Shown in pieces: positions 16,667 through 25,139 of a stretch of 56,714 nucleotides of DNA (position 1 is its first letter; each line of letters begins with the position of its first letter). The DNA lies in NCBI GenBank assembly GCA_021782815.1, contig JAJXUO010000016.1, positions 1-56,714 on the forward strand, in the 5' to 3' direction. Position numbers and translations under genes: made by a program. The notes under the pieces are model-generated. The model was not told the origin of the DNA and searched no databases. It was given only the letters and a program-made list of their open reading frames with translations. The DNA is from Pseudomonadota bacterium (GTDB taxonomy: Bacteria; Pseudomonadota; Alphaproteobacteria; Rhodospirillales; Magnetospirillaceae).

Positions 16667-17797
16667 TCAGGCCACGGCGGCGATCTTGGCGTTGTCGTTG
16701 GCCTTCTGTTCGGCCTCCGGCATCACCTCGTCGAGACGCTTGTTCTTGTTTTCCACGATCTCGACGCCGGTCATCTGCCGCTTGATGATCTTGATGCTTT
16801 CACGCACCTTGGCGGCATCGCCGACGGCGGCCATGGCGAACAGCCTGGCGATGACCGGCGCCTCCACCCGGCCCGCCTCCAGATCCTGGCGCAGATTCTG
16901 CAGATCGTTGCTCAACGTGGTCCAGGCATTGGCCATGCCCTGGGCGGCGATGGCGGCCTGGCTGGCCTGTTCGCCCAGATCCTGGAACGAGGCGGTCAGG
17001 CCTTGCGCCAGTTTCACCTCGCCGCTGAGCTGGGTCTGCTGCAGCAACAGCTCGTTTTTCTGTTTGATCAGGGCGCCGAGGGCGATGCCCGAGCCCACGG
17101 CGCCGGCCACGCCGCCCACCAGCAGGGTGCCGCCCACCAGCAGCAACGGCACGCCGGCAGCGCTGCCGACACCGGTGGCCAGGGCCAGACCGCCCAGGGC
17201 CATGACGATGACGCCGCCGGCCAGACCGATGCCGCTCAAGGCGGCGGCGGTGGCGGCCCCGGCGATCTTGCCGTCCACGGCCTTCAACTGGCTGTCCAAG
17301 TCCTTCAAAATCCCCTGATCGCCCTTCAGCAGGCTGTTCAGATCCACGGTGTGGCGCTGGAAGCGGGCGGACTCGTCGCTCAGGCGCCCGCGCAGGCCGG
17401 AAAGCTGCGCCGCCATCTCGGTCGCTTCCTGTTGATGGCCGGTGGCCACCTCGTGGATGGCGCCCAGTTGCAGCACCAGACCGTGATGATCCAGGCCGTA
17501 TTTTTCCACCACCTGGGCCAGGGCGCATTGCAGGGTATAGTAATGATCGATCCGGGTAATGGTGGCGATGGCCGAGGGGAGGATCTTGCCGAGATAAAGC
17601 TCGGCGGTTTCCTTGGCCCGCCCCAGATCCTCATTCATGCCGCTTTGCATTTCCTTCAGTTTGGCCGAGGGGGTGTGGAATTCGATCAGCGGCTGGCGTT
17701 GCACCGCCAGAGCGTAGTTCTGCACGATCAGGGCCTGAGCCCCCTGGGTCTTGCTTGCGGATTGAAAGCCCTGGGCGATATCGGTTTGCGTGGTCAT
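16667..17797 (-). CDS. Alpha-helical pore-forming toxin-like protein (Hbl/Nhe/AhlB type)
   Basis: A 376-aa protein with the layout of ClyA-superfamily pore formers. Helices occupy about 1-178 (including QALIVQNYALAVQRQP near 21-36, and RAKETAELYLGKILP). A strongly hydrophobic Gly/Ala/Leu/Val hairpin spans about 179-244. Long helices follow at about 245-345 (SFQDLGEQASQ, GMANAWTTLSNDLQNL). This is the arrangement of the membrane-inserting B component of Hbl, Nhe, AhlABC and SmhABC toxins. No Sec signal is seen. I chose ATG 17797 (MTTQTDIAQG). The open frame extends about 200 bp upstream, but that part lies in a dispersed non-coding element. The upstream neighbour shares its N-terminal motif. 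A membrane-active role is well supported; target and release are unknown. Confidence 0.7.
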   Translation of the reverse strand: MTTQTDIAQGFQSASKTQGAQALIVQNYALAVQRQPLIEFHTPSAKLKEMQSGMNEDLGRAKETAELYLGKILPSAIATITRIDHYYTLQCALAQVVEKYGLDHHGLVLQLGAIHEVATGHQQEATEMAAQLSGLRGRLSDESARFQRHTVDLNSLLKGDQGILKDLDSQLKAVDGKIAGAATAAALSGIGLAGGVIVMALGGLALATGVGSAAGVPLLLVGGTLLVGGVAGAVGSGIALGALIKQKNELLLQQTQLSGEVKLAQGLTASFQDLGEQASQAAIAAQGMANAWTTLSNDLQNLRQDLEAGRVEAPVIARLFAMAAVGDAAKVRESIKIIKRQMTGVEIVENKNKRLDEVMPEAEQKANDNAKIAAVA

Positions 17798-17828
17798 GGT
17801 GAAACCTCGTGAGTAGGGGAAAGAGGGC

Positions 17829-18010
17829 AGGGTGATCTCATATGGAAGCCGCTTTATGCGGCTGACTAGCCCGCTGAGGGCGCCGGAACGGCCGGAGATG
17901 CCCTGGGGCATCGGAGGGTAAGTGAGGACAGCCAAGCTGGCGGCACGCCAGCGCCCGGCGCCTGAGTGGACATAAAGAAGCCAGGGTGATCGCATATGCG
18001 ATCACCCTGG
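17829..18010 (-). repeat. 182-bp MITE-like element with 17-bp terminal inverted repeats (family II, copy 1)
   Basis: Non-coding element between the first and second genes of the pore-former-like operon. The left end CAGGGTGATCTCATATG (17829-17845) is repeated inverted at the right end (17993-18010) with one mismatch. The right end is itself a perfect 30-bp palindrome (17981-18010) that would act as a terminator for the gene ending at 18015. Further hairpins are 17848-17853 with 17859-17864, and 17897-17903 with 17906-17912. The 43-bp core 17931-17973 recurs in opposite orientation at 52839-52881 with two mismatches. No transposase is encoded. Confidence 0.75.
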
Positions 18011-18014
18011 GGGA

Positions 18015-19220
18015 TCAGGCCTTGACGGCGGGATACAGGGGCTCGGTTCCGGCCATGGCGCGGCGGATGGCGGTGGTGCAGACGGCGAGGGCGCCCCAGC
18101 TCCGCTGTTTTTCCTCGGCGAGGGTGGCGATCAGGGCGCGGGCCTCGGTCAGGGTCAGTTCGGCCTCATCGAAGCGATGGGCCTGGGTCTGGAAGCCCTC
18201 GGCCAGATCATCCCAGACCAGGGGCATGGCGGCGAGCTCGTGCCCCAGGGCGGCGGCGGCGGCGGCCAGGCTGTCGGCCTGATCGGCCAGGGCCCGCGCC
18301 CAGGCCAGATCGGCCCGCGCCGCGGCCAGACGCAGATAGAGGGTGGCCAGGGTCTCATTGGCCCGTTCCAGGGTCTGCAGCGCCCCATAGGCCGCCTCGG
18401 CGCCCTTGCCGACGCCGGTCATGGTTTCCACCAGAAAGGCGGCGTCCTCGCCGTCGTCGTCGGCCTCGCTCCCGGTCGGGGGCGATGAGATTTCCTTATC
18501 CGCCTCCGCGTCCTCTTTCGTGGAGACGGTGGTTTTCAGGCCGGCGCCATGCCGGCGCAGGCCTTTCAGCAGGCCGGTGCCCAGCTGGCGGACACCATCT
18601 CCCACCTCCTTGCCGCCGGACACCAGCTGATCCAGGGCGGCGGCGATCTCGGCGCGGGTTTTGTCGATGCGCCCCTGCAGGGCGGCCAGGCTGCCCTTGG
18701 CGCCATCGCTCCGCTCCACCACGGCGGCGACCACCGCGCGCAGGGCGGCGGCTTGTTCCGCCACTTCGGCCGCCCAGCCGGAAACGCTTTCGCCAAAGTC
18801 GCGCCCGCGCTGGGCGCCGTGCGCGGCGGCGGCGGCCAGGGCGCCCACCATCAGCCCGCAATCGGCGGCGCTTTTGGGCGTCCAGTCGCCCTGTTTCAGG
18901 TGCAGGTCCAGGGCCGGGGGCAAGGCGTTGGCCAGATTGGTCAGGCGGTCGGCCGGCGCCAGAACCGACTCCAGGGCCAGAGGCTGCAAGCGGGCGAGAT
19001 AATCGCGGGCCAAGTCCTTCAGCCGGGTCTGCGCCTCCTGCACCTGGGCCAGCACGGTGCCGGTTTTACCGCCGGTGGTGCGGGCGCGGGGCTGGCGCTC
19101 CACCACCAGCGCCCAGCCCTGCACGGCAAGGGTCCGCTTGAAAACATCCCTCAGATCGCCGGTCAAGTGCCGTGCGGCGGTGGCGACCGGGGTCGGCTCC
19201 TGTTCGGTGGGTCCAGCCAT
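18015..19220 (-). CDS. Helical protein, candidate A component of a tripartite pore-forming toxin-like system
   Basis: A 401-aa protein without a confident family match. It has helix-rich halves (about 15-225 and 255-390) separated by a charged, probably flexible stretch around 228-258 (acidic DDDGED). Near the N-terminus LAVQGWALVVERQP (31-44) closely resembles LIVQNYALAVQRQP of the middle gene at the same place, which suggests common ancestry. A mildly apolar Ala-rich segment is at 121-134. I chose ATG 19220 because AGGAAGGG (minus strand, 19228-19235) lies seven bases upstream; an ATG at 19223 and another at 19241 are possible. In Ahl/Smh-type toxins the A subunit carries an amphipathic rather than hydrophobic head, which fits. 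Function is inferred from context. Confidence 0.6.
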   Translation of the reverse strand: MAGPTEQEPTPVATAARHLTGDLRDVFKRTLAVQGWALVVERQPRARTTGGKTGTVLAQVQEAQTRLKDLARDYLARLQPLALESVLAPADRLTNLANALPPALDLHLKQGDWTPKSAADCGLMVGALAAAAAHGAQRGRDFGESVSGWAAEVAEQAAALRAVVAAVVERSDGAKGSLAALQGRIDKTRAEIAAALDQLVSGGKEVGDGVRQLGTGLLKGLRRHGAGLKTTVSTKEDAEADKEISSPPTGSEADDDGEDAAFLVETMTGVGKGAEAAYGALQTLERANETLATLYLRLAAARADLAWARALADQADSLAAAAAALGHELAAMPLVWDDLAEGFQTQAHRFDEAELTLTEARALIATLAEEKQRSWGALAVCTTAIRRAMAGTEPLYPAVKA

Positions 19221-19516
19221 CATTTTTCCCTTCCTCGACAATATCGGAAGGGAAACGGTGCCGTGCGGCCGTCGCCGCCGCCGTGGGATCTCCTCCGGTC
19301 AGGCGGCCTGAATGATGTTCGGAAAAAGGCTACAGCGCGTGGACGTAGACCATGAAAGCCGCGGCCAGGATCAGGCAGGCGGCGGCGGCCAGAAACCGCA
19401 GCAGGGGGCGCGCCGGAGGCGCGTTGTCGTTGGCGGGGGCGAAACGGCGCGCAACGGAAGAGGCCGCGCTGGTGGCGCGGCCTCCCTTATCCGATGTTTG
19501 CGGACGCCGGATAATT
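19221..19516 (-). other. Intergenic region with a start-less membrane-protein-like reading frame
   Basis: The 296 bp between gltA and the three-gene operon. On the minus strand a frame ending with the stop at 19330-19332 reads RRFAPANDNAPPARP, then a membrane-like LLRFLAAAACLILAAAF and MVYVHAL. The ANDNAP motif followed by one hydrophobic helix looks like a small alphaproteobacterial membrane protein. However, no ATG, GTG or TTG opens it upstream, and its upper part runs through the gltA terminator. I treat it as a remnant or a gene with a non-standard start. No promoter for the operon was recognised. Confidence 0.3.
19460..19484 (-). terminator. Terminator hairpin after gltA
   Basis: A perfect 9-bp stem (19460-19468 with 19476-19484) with a 7-nt loop, about 30 bp beyond the gltA stop on the minus strand. 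Only a short TTCC follows, so it may be inefficient. Confidence 0.6.
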
Positions 19517-20818
19517 TTAGCCCCGCTGGTGCAGAGGCACGAACGGACGCTTGGTCTCGCCGGTGAACAGCTGACGCGGACGGCCGATCTTCTGATGCGG
19601 GTCGGCGATCATCTCGTTCCACTGGGCCACCCAGCCCACGGTGCGGGCCACGGCGAACAGCACGGTGAACATGCTGACCGGAATGCCCATGGCGCGGAAG
19701 ATGATGCCCGAATAGAAGTCCACGTTGGGGTAGAGCTTCTTTTCGACGAAGTAGGGATCCTCGAGCGCGATGCGCTCCAGTTCCATCGCCAGCTCCAGCA
19801 GCGGCTCGTCGCGCACGCCGAGCTCGTCCAGCACTTCGTGGCAGGTCTTACGCATGACCTGGGCGCGCGGATCGTAGTTCTTGTAGACGCGATGACCGAA
19901 GCCCATCAGACGGAACGGATCGTTCTTGTCCTTGGCGCGGGCGATGAACTCGGGGATACGGTCCTTCGAACCGATCTGGGCCAGCATGTTCAGCACGGCC
20001 TCGTTGGCGCCGCCATGGGCGGGGCCCCACAGCGAGGCGATACCGGCGGCGATGCAGGCGAACGGGTTGGCGCCCGAGGAGCCCGACAGACGCACGGTGG
20101 AGGTGGAGGCGTTCTGCTCATGATCGGCGTGCAGGATCAGGATGCGGTCCATGGCGCGGGCCAGAACCGGGTTCACCTTGTACTCTTCGCACGGGGTGGC
20201 GAACATCATGTGCAGGAAGTTTTCCGCGTAGCTCAGCTCGTTCTTCGGATAGATGAACGGCTGGCCCATGGAATACTTGTAGGCCCAGGCGGCCAGGGTC
20301 GGGATCTTGGAGATCAGGCGATGGCTGGCGATCAGGCGATGCTGCGGATCGTTGATGTCCAGGCTGTCGTGGTAGAAGGCCGACAGGGCGCCGACCACGC
20401 CGCACATCACCGCCATGGGGTGGGCGTCGCGACGGAAGCCGCGATAGAAGGTGGCGAGCTGCTCGTGCACCATGTTGTGGTGGCTGATGATGTTCTCGAA
20501 GGTCTTCTTCTGCTTGGCATCCGGCAGTTCGCCGTTCAGCAGCAGGTAGCAGACTTCCAGATAATCGGAATGCTCGGCCAGCTGATCGATGGGGTAGCCG
20601 CGATGCAGCAGGACGCCTTCGTCACCGTCGATGTAGGTGATCTTCGAGGCGCAGGAGCCGGTCGAGGTGAAGCCGGGATCGTAGGTGAAATGACCCGTTT
20701 CGGCATAGAGCGAACGAATGTCGATGACCTTCGGTCCGATCGTTCCAGAAAGGAGAGGAAACTCGTAGGAGCGGCCAGTGCTGTTGTCGGTAAGTGTTAC
20801 CGTTTCCTTCTCTGCCAT
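19517..20818 (-). CDS. gltA: Citrate synthase
   Basis: Condenses acetyl-CoA and oxaloacetate at the entry of the TCA cycle. The 433-aa length is that of hexameric Gram-negative (type II) citrate synthases. It starts [20 protein letters not shown]. Catalytic residues lie in [12 protein letters not shown] (His), [15 protein letters not shown] (His) and [12 protein letters not shown] (Asp). I set the start at ATG 20818; the frame is open farther upstream, but that part is not conserved. It lies 89 bp downstream of gltX on the same strand. Confidence 0.97.
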   Translation of the reverse strand: MAEKETVTLTDNSTGRSYEFPLLSGTIGPKVIDIRSLYAETGHFTYDPGFTSTGSCASKITYIDGDEGVLLHRGYPIDQLAEHSDYLEVCYLLLNGELPDAKQKKTFENIISHHNMVHEQLATFYRGFRRDAHPMAVMCGVVGALSAFYHDSLDINDPQHRLIASHRLISKIPTLAAWAYKYSMGQPFIYPKNELSYAENFLHMMFATPCEEYKVNPVLARAMDRILILHADHEQNASTSTVRLSGSSGANPFACIAAGIASLWGPAHGGANEAVLNMLAQIGSKDRIPEFIARAKDKNDPFRLMGFGHRVYKNYDPRAQVMRKTCHEVLDELGVRDEPLLELAMELERIALEDPYFVEKKLYPNVDFYSGIIFRAMGIPVSMFTVLFAVARTVGWVAQWNEMIADPHQKIGRPRQLFTGETKRPFVPLHQRG

Positions 20819-20907
20819 GTGACTATTTCCCTTTTGGTTCGATTTTAAAGGACGCACACCGAAGATTGTGTCAGCGGCAGCGTTTGTAAAATAGTTGTTG
20901 TTCGTTA

Positions 20908-22314
20908 CTATAAAGCCTCCAGCGCATCTGCAATGCGACCGAGGCATTCCTCCCGCCCAAGGAGTTGCAAGACCTCGAAGATCGGCGGCGAAACCGTGGA
21001 TCCGGTCAGCGCGGCGCGCAAGGGTTGGGCAAGTTTGCCCAATTTTAACCCGCGGGCTTCGGCGCAAAGCCGAGCCTGCTCTTCCAGGTCATCCTGCCGC
21101 CAGTTTTGCAGTGCGGCAAGCGTTTGTGAAAAGTCCCGCAGCAGGGCCGCGCCCTCGCCCTCCAGCTGACGCGCCGCCTTCTCGTCCAGCGCCAGGGGGC
21201 GGGGACGGAAGAGGAAGGCGGCGTTTTCAGCGAGTTCGACCAGGGTTTTGGCCCGTTCCTTCAGGCTGTTCATGGCGTTTTCCAGCAGAGCGGTCTCGGC
21301 TGGGGAAAGATCTTTGCCCAGAAGGGCGGCGAGGCGGGGCGCCACCAGGGCCGCCAGCCGGGCATTGTCGGCCAGACGGATGTAATGGCCGTTCAGATTG
21401 GTGAGTTTGACCATATCGAAGCGCGAGGGGGACCGCCCGCAGCCGTCGAGATCGAACCAGGCGATGGCCTGCTCGGTGGAAATGATCTCGTCGTCGCCAT
21501 GGCCCCAGCCCAGACGCAGCAGATAATTGCGCAAGGCCTCGGGCAGGAAGCCCATGTCGCGGTAGGCCTCGGCGCCGAGGGCGCCGTGGCGCTTCGACAG
21601 CTTGGCGCCGTCGGGGCCGTGGATCAGCGGAATGTGGGCGAAATCGGGAACCTCCCAGCCGCAGGCCCGGTAGAGCTGGATCTGGCGGAAGGTGTTGGTG
21701 AGATGGTCGTCGCCGCGGATCACCTGGGTGACGTTCATGTCGTGATCGTCCACCACCACCGACAGCATATAGGTGGGGGTGCCGTCGGCGCGCAGCAGGA
21801 TCATATCGTCCATCTGGGCGTTGGCGATGCGCACTTCGCCCTGCACCTTGTCGATGAGCACGGTTTCGCCGTCCTTCGGCGCCTTGAGCCGCACTACCGG
21901 CTTGACCCCGGCGGGAGCCTCGGCGGCATCGCGGTCGCGCCAGCGGCCATCGTAGCGCACCGGCTGGCCGGCGGCCTTCTGGGCGGCGCGCATGGCGTCC
22001 AGCTCCTCGGGCGAGGCGTAGCAGTAATAGGCCTTGCCCTCGGCCAGCAGTTGCAGGGCCACCTCGGCATGGCGGGCGGCGCGCGAGAACTGCATCACCG
22101 GTTCGGCGTCCCAGGTCAGGCCCAGCCAGGCCAGGCCGTCGAAAATGGCGTCCACCGCCGCCTGGGTCGAACGCTGACGGTCGGTATCTTCGATGCGCAG
22201 CAGGAATTTGCCGCCGGTGTGGCGGGCGTAAAGCCAGTTGAACAGCGCCGTGCGGGCGCCGCCAATGTGCAAAAATCCGGTGGGGGAGGGGGCGAAACGG
22301 GTAACGACGGACAT
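20908..22314 (-). CDS. gltX: Glutamate--tRNA ligase
   Basis: Class I aminoacyl-tRNA synthetase charging tRNA-Glu, and in many alphaproteobacteria also tRNA-Gln. It has 468 aa. The HIGH-type motif is [15 protein letters not shown] (about 8-22) and the KMSKS-type motif is [12 protein letters not shown] (about 240-251). The C-terminal half is the helical anticodon-binding domain. Alphaproteobacteria often have two gltX copies, so this may be one of a pair. It is divergent from comEC across 113 bp. Confidence 0.95.
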   Translation of the reverse strand: MSVVTRFAPSPTGFLHIGGARTALFNWLYARHTGGKFLLRIEDTDRQRSTQAAVDAIFDGLAWLGLTWDAEPVMQFSRAARHAEVALQLLAEGKAYYCYASPEELDAMRAAQKAAGQPVRYDGRWRDRDAAEAPAGVKPVVRLKAPKDGETVLIDKVQGEVRIANAQMDDMILLRADGTPTYMLSVVVDDHDMNVTQVIRGDDHLTNTFRQIQLYRACGWEVPDFAHIPLIHGPDGAKLSKRHGALGAEAYRDMGFLPEALRNYLLRLGWGHGDDEIISTEQAIAWFDLDGCGRSPSRFDMVKLTNLNGHYIRLADNARLAALVAPRLAALLGKDLSPAETALLENAMNSLKERAKTLVELAENAAFLFRPRPLALDEKAARQLEGEGAALLRDFSQTLAALQNWRQDDLEEQARLCAEARGLKLGKLAQPLRAALTGSTVSPPIFEVLQLLGREECLGRIADALEAL

Positions 22315-22427
22315 GATCGAGGAGAAGCCTCTTACTCAAAAGATGCAGTCGGGTATGCTGTGTAGCACATATCCCGCGCTTTGACAGCATAGGGTTTCGG
22401 ATAAATAGGACAAGGCTGTTTCCCTAT

Positions 22428-24521
22428 ATGGGTATGCTCCTCTTAAATGAAAGGGAACGTTGGGTTTTTTGGCTGCCGGTGGCCTTGGGAACCGGCATCG
22501 CGCTCTATTTCGCCCTGCCGCTGGAGCCACCCCTTTGGGTAGGTGCTGTGGGCGCCGCCGGCTTCGCCCTGGTGGCCTGGAGCGGGCGGCGTTTGCTGCC
22601 GCTATGGATTGCGGCAGTGTATCTGTCTCTTGTTTTTACAGGGTTTTTCACCGCCACCTTGCGCACCGTCCTGGTGGCGGCGCCGCGTCTGGACCATGCC
22701 ACCTGGGTGATCCCGCTGCAAGGACGGCTGTTGGCGGTGCAGCCGGCCGCCGACGGCGAACGTTTGCTGCTGGATCGCCTGACCGATCCCAAGGGCGGCA
22801 TGGGGGAGCATCCGCCCCGGCTGATCCGCGTGCATCTCGCCCATGGCGGCCAGGATCTGCACCCCGGCCAGATCCTGTCGTTCGAGGCCTCGCTGATGCC
22901 GCCGCCGCCGCCGGTTCTGCCCGGCGGCTATGATTTTGCCCGCGTCGCCTGGTTCGAGGGCCTGGGGGCGGTGGGCTACATCACCACGCCGCCCGCGATC
23001 ATCGGCGAGGCGCGGCCCCGGGGGTGGGGCGAACGCCTGACGCAAACGGTGCGGCGCTGGCGCGGGGCCCTGTCGGCCCGTATCAACCAGGCCATGGCGG
23101 CGCGGGGCTTGCCGGAGGGCACCGGCGCCACGGCGGCGGCCCTGATCACCGGCGAGCGCGGCGCGGTGCCGCCCGCCGTGCTGCAGGCATACCGCGATGC
23201 CGGACTGGCCCATATCCTGGTGATCGCCGGTATGCACATGAGCATGGTGGCCGGGCTGGTCTACGGCGCGGTGCGCGGCCTGCTGGCGGCCGTTCCGCCC
23301 CTGGCGCTGCGCTTTCCCATCAAGAAATGGACCGCCGCCGCCGCCCTGATGGTAACCTTCGGCTATCTGGTGCTGTCGGGGGCGCCGGTGCCCACCCAGC
23401 GCGCCTTCATCATGAACGGGTTCGTGCTGCTGGCGGTGCTGCTGGACCGCGAGGCCCTGTCGTTGCGCACCATCACCTGGGCCGCCACCGCCGTCTTGCT
23501 GCTGCAGCCCGAAGCCCTGACCGGCGCCAGTTTTCAGCTGAGCTTCGCCGCCGTCACGATGCTGATCTCGGGCTATGAGATTCTGGCGCCCCGGCTGGCG
23601 CGGCTGCGCGGGCGGGGCGGTTGGGCGGGCGTGCTGCTGCTGGAAGGCGCCGGCATCCTGCTCACCACCCTGCTGGCCGCCGCCGGCACCGCCTTTTATG
23701 CCCTTTATCATTTCAACCGCTTTTCCGCCTACGCCTTGTTGGGCAACCTGCTGGCGGTGCCGGTGGTGGGGTTTTGGGTGATGCCCGCCGCCCTCTTGGC
23801 CATGCTGCTGCTGCCCCTGGGCCTGGATGGCCCGGCCTGGGGCCTGATGGGGCACGGTCTGCAGGTGGTGGACCGCATCGCCATGGTGGTGGCGGGGTTG
23901 CCCGGCGCGGTGCTCAGCGTGCCGCCGCCGCCGCTGGCCGCCCTGGTACTGTTCACTCTGGGGGGGCTGTGGCTGCTGCTGTGGCGGCGATCCTGGCGGG
24001 TTTTGGGGCTGGTGCCCATGGCGGCGGCCCTGGTCCTGACCGCGCTCAGTGTGCCGCCGGATCTGCTGGTGGACGATGGCGGCCGCGTGGTGGCGGCGCG
24101 CTTGCCGGGGCCGCGTTTGGCCTTCAACCGGGTGGCGGGCGGGCGGATGCTGCAGGACAGCTGGCGGCAGCAGATGGGGTTGAGCGGCGGCCGGGCCACG
24201 GCCTTGGGCGCGGACGATCCGGTCCGCTGCGACGATTTTGGCTGCGTCGTGCGGCTGAAGGGACAACGGGTGGCCTTGCCGGAGCGGCGTGAGGCCCTGG
24301 CCGATGATTGCCGTCTGGCCAGCCTGATCATCGCGCCTTATGCCGTGCATTGCCCGCCGGGAACGGCGGCGCTGGTGCTGGACGGGCCGCTGCTGCGCCG
24401 CACCGGCGCCCATCGTCTGTGGTTCACGGATCAGGGGCCGCGCATGGAGTGGGTGGCGCAAGGGGAGGGGCGTCGGCCCTGGACGCCTTTCGCGTTTATA
24501 GCGCCCGGGATTACACCATGA
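22428..24521 (+). CDS. comEC: ComEC/Rec2 family competence protein
   Basis: Predicted inner-membrane channel for uptake of single-stranded DNA. It has 697 aa. Hydrophobic N-terminal segments are followed by a soluble OB-like region (about 90-195), with the family linker PGGYDFARVAWFEGLGAVGY. The Competence domain with about eight membrane segments (about 215-540) includes GERGAVPPAVLQAYRDAGLA, HILVIAGMHMSMVAGLVYG and VPTQRAFIMN. The C-terminal part has the degenerate metallo-beta-lactamase-like region (about 560-690) seen in alphaproteobacteria, with no HxHxDH motif. A TTGACA at 22381 could be part of its promoter, but no well-spaced -10 was found. Its last 11 bp overlap a convergent gene. 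Confidence 0.9.
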   Translation: MGMLLLNERERWVFWLPVALGTGIALYFALPLEPPLWVGAVGAAGFALVAWSGRRLLPLWIAAVYLSLVFTGFFTATLRTVLVAAPRLDHATWVIPLQGRLLAVQPAADGERLLLDRLTDPKGGMGEHPPRLIRVHLAHGGQDLHPGQILSFEASLMPPPPPVLPGGYDFARVAWFEGLGAVGYITTPPAIIGEARPRGWGERLTQTVRRWRGALSARINQAMAARGLPEGTGATAAALITGERGAVPPAVLQAYRDAGLAHILVIAGMHMSMVAGLVYGAVRGLLAAVPPLALRFPIKKWTAAAALMVTFGYLVLSGAPVPTQRAFIMNGFVLLAVLLDREALSLRTITWAATAVLLLQPEALTGASFQLSFAAVTMLISGYEILAPRLARLRGRGGWAGVLLLEGAGILLTTLLAAAGTAFYALYHFNRFSAYALLGNLLAVPVVGFWVMPAALLAMLLLPLGLDGPAWGLMGHGLQVVDRIAMVVAGLPGAVLSVPPPPLAALVLFTLGGLWLLLWRRSWRVLGLVPMAAALVLTALSVPPDLLVDDGGRVVAARLPGPRLAFNRVAGGRMLQDSWRQQMGLSGGRATALGADDPVRCDDFGCVVRLKGQRVALPERREALADDCRLASLIIAPYAVHCPPGTAALVLDGPLLRRTGAHRLWFTDQGPRMEWVAQGEGRRPWTPFAFIAPGITP

Positions 24522-24981
24522 TATCCAGTTGCCGGGACCCCACCGTCGCCGTGGCGCCGAGGGTGGCGGAGCCGCCGACGTCGGCCACCACCGTGGTCCA
24601 GGCGATGCCCAGGCTGCGCGCCAGCTCGCTGGCGCGGCTGTTCAGGCTTTGAATGGTGTTGGCGATCTGGGCTGTGACCACATTGCCGCTTTCGGGGGCC
24701 AGGGCCGAGAGTTGCGCCATGATGCTGTTGAGGGCGGCGAAGGAGGCGCGGGTGGTTTCGTCGCCGCCGCTGACGGTGCTGCCGGACAGCCGGTCGAGCA
24801 GGGCGGTGGCGCGGGCCGTCAGGGTGGCGGCGTCGCTGCCGCCGCCGCTCGTCCCCGGGGGCGTCGACGCGGTCTGTCCGCCGCCGGTTCGCTGCCCGGC
24901 CAGCCAGCCGTTGCCGCCGGTGGGATTGTAACTTGATCCAATGTAGCCAGTGGATAAATTACCGTATGAATTGATCTGCAT
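24511..24981 (-). CDS. Hypothetical protein, convergent with comEC
   Basis: A 156-aa protein of unknown function. The N-terminal 55 residues are Gly/Ser/Asn/Tyr-rich (MQINSYGNLSTGYIGSS). The rest looks helical with alternating apolar positions (ATALLDRLSG, FAALNSIMAQL, QIANTIQSLNSRASELARSL). It has no signal peptide or membrane segment. The ATG at 24981 is preceded by AAGGG eight bases upstream, better than the TTG at 24987. The Gly/Ser-rich start and helical body recall small secreted or filament-associated proteins, but this is only an impression. It overlaps the comEC end by 11 bp. Confidence 0.55.
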   Translation of the reverse strand: MQINSYGNLSTGYIGSSYNPTGGNGWLAGQRTGGGQTASTPPGTSGGGSDAATLTARATALLDRLSGSTVSGGDETTRASFAALNSIMAQLSALAPESGNVVTAQIANTIQSLNSRASELARSLGIAWTTVVADVGGSATLGATATVGSRQLDIMV

Positions 24982-25139
24982 GCCCAACGCCCTTGCCAGA
25001 TTTGCCGGGCAAAAACTTCCCCCATCGCTGGAAAGAGGGAATAATTTGCCGCCTTCTCTCGTCTGTACTTGCTGTTTTCTCTTATGTTTTCTTCTTCACT
25101 TGCCTTTATTGGCAAAATCCGTGCCAGGGGAGCGCTTCC

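Noticed and set aside
16385-17812. Plus-strand frame across the middle pore-former-like gene
   Set aside because: The minus-strand protein has coherent helical and hydrophobic structure, a ribosome site and operon spacing; the plus-strand product does not.
17798-17995. N-terminal extension of the middle pore-former-like gene
   Set aside because: The added peptide is a translation of the dispersed non-coding repeat; a similar peptide is encoded by the other repeat copy near 52.85 kb. The ATG at 17797 is preferred.
22381-22410. Sigma-70 promoter for comEC starting at TTGACA
   Set aside because: No acceptable -10 box lies 16-18 bases downstream; the AT-rich ATAAAT is too close.
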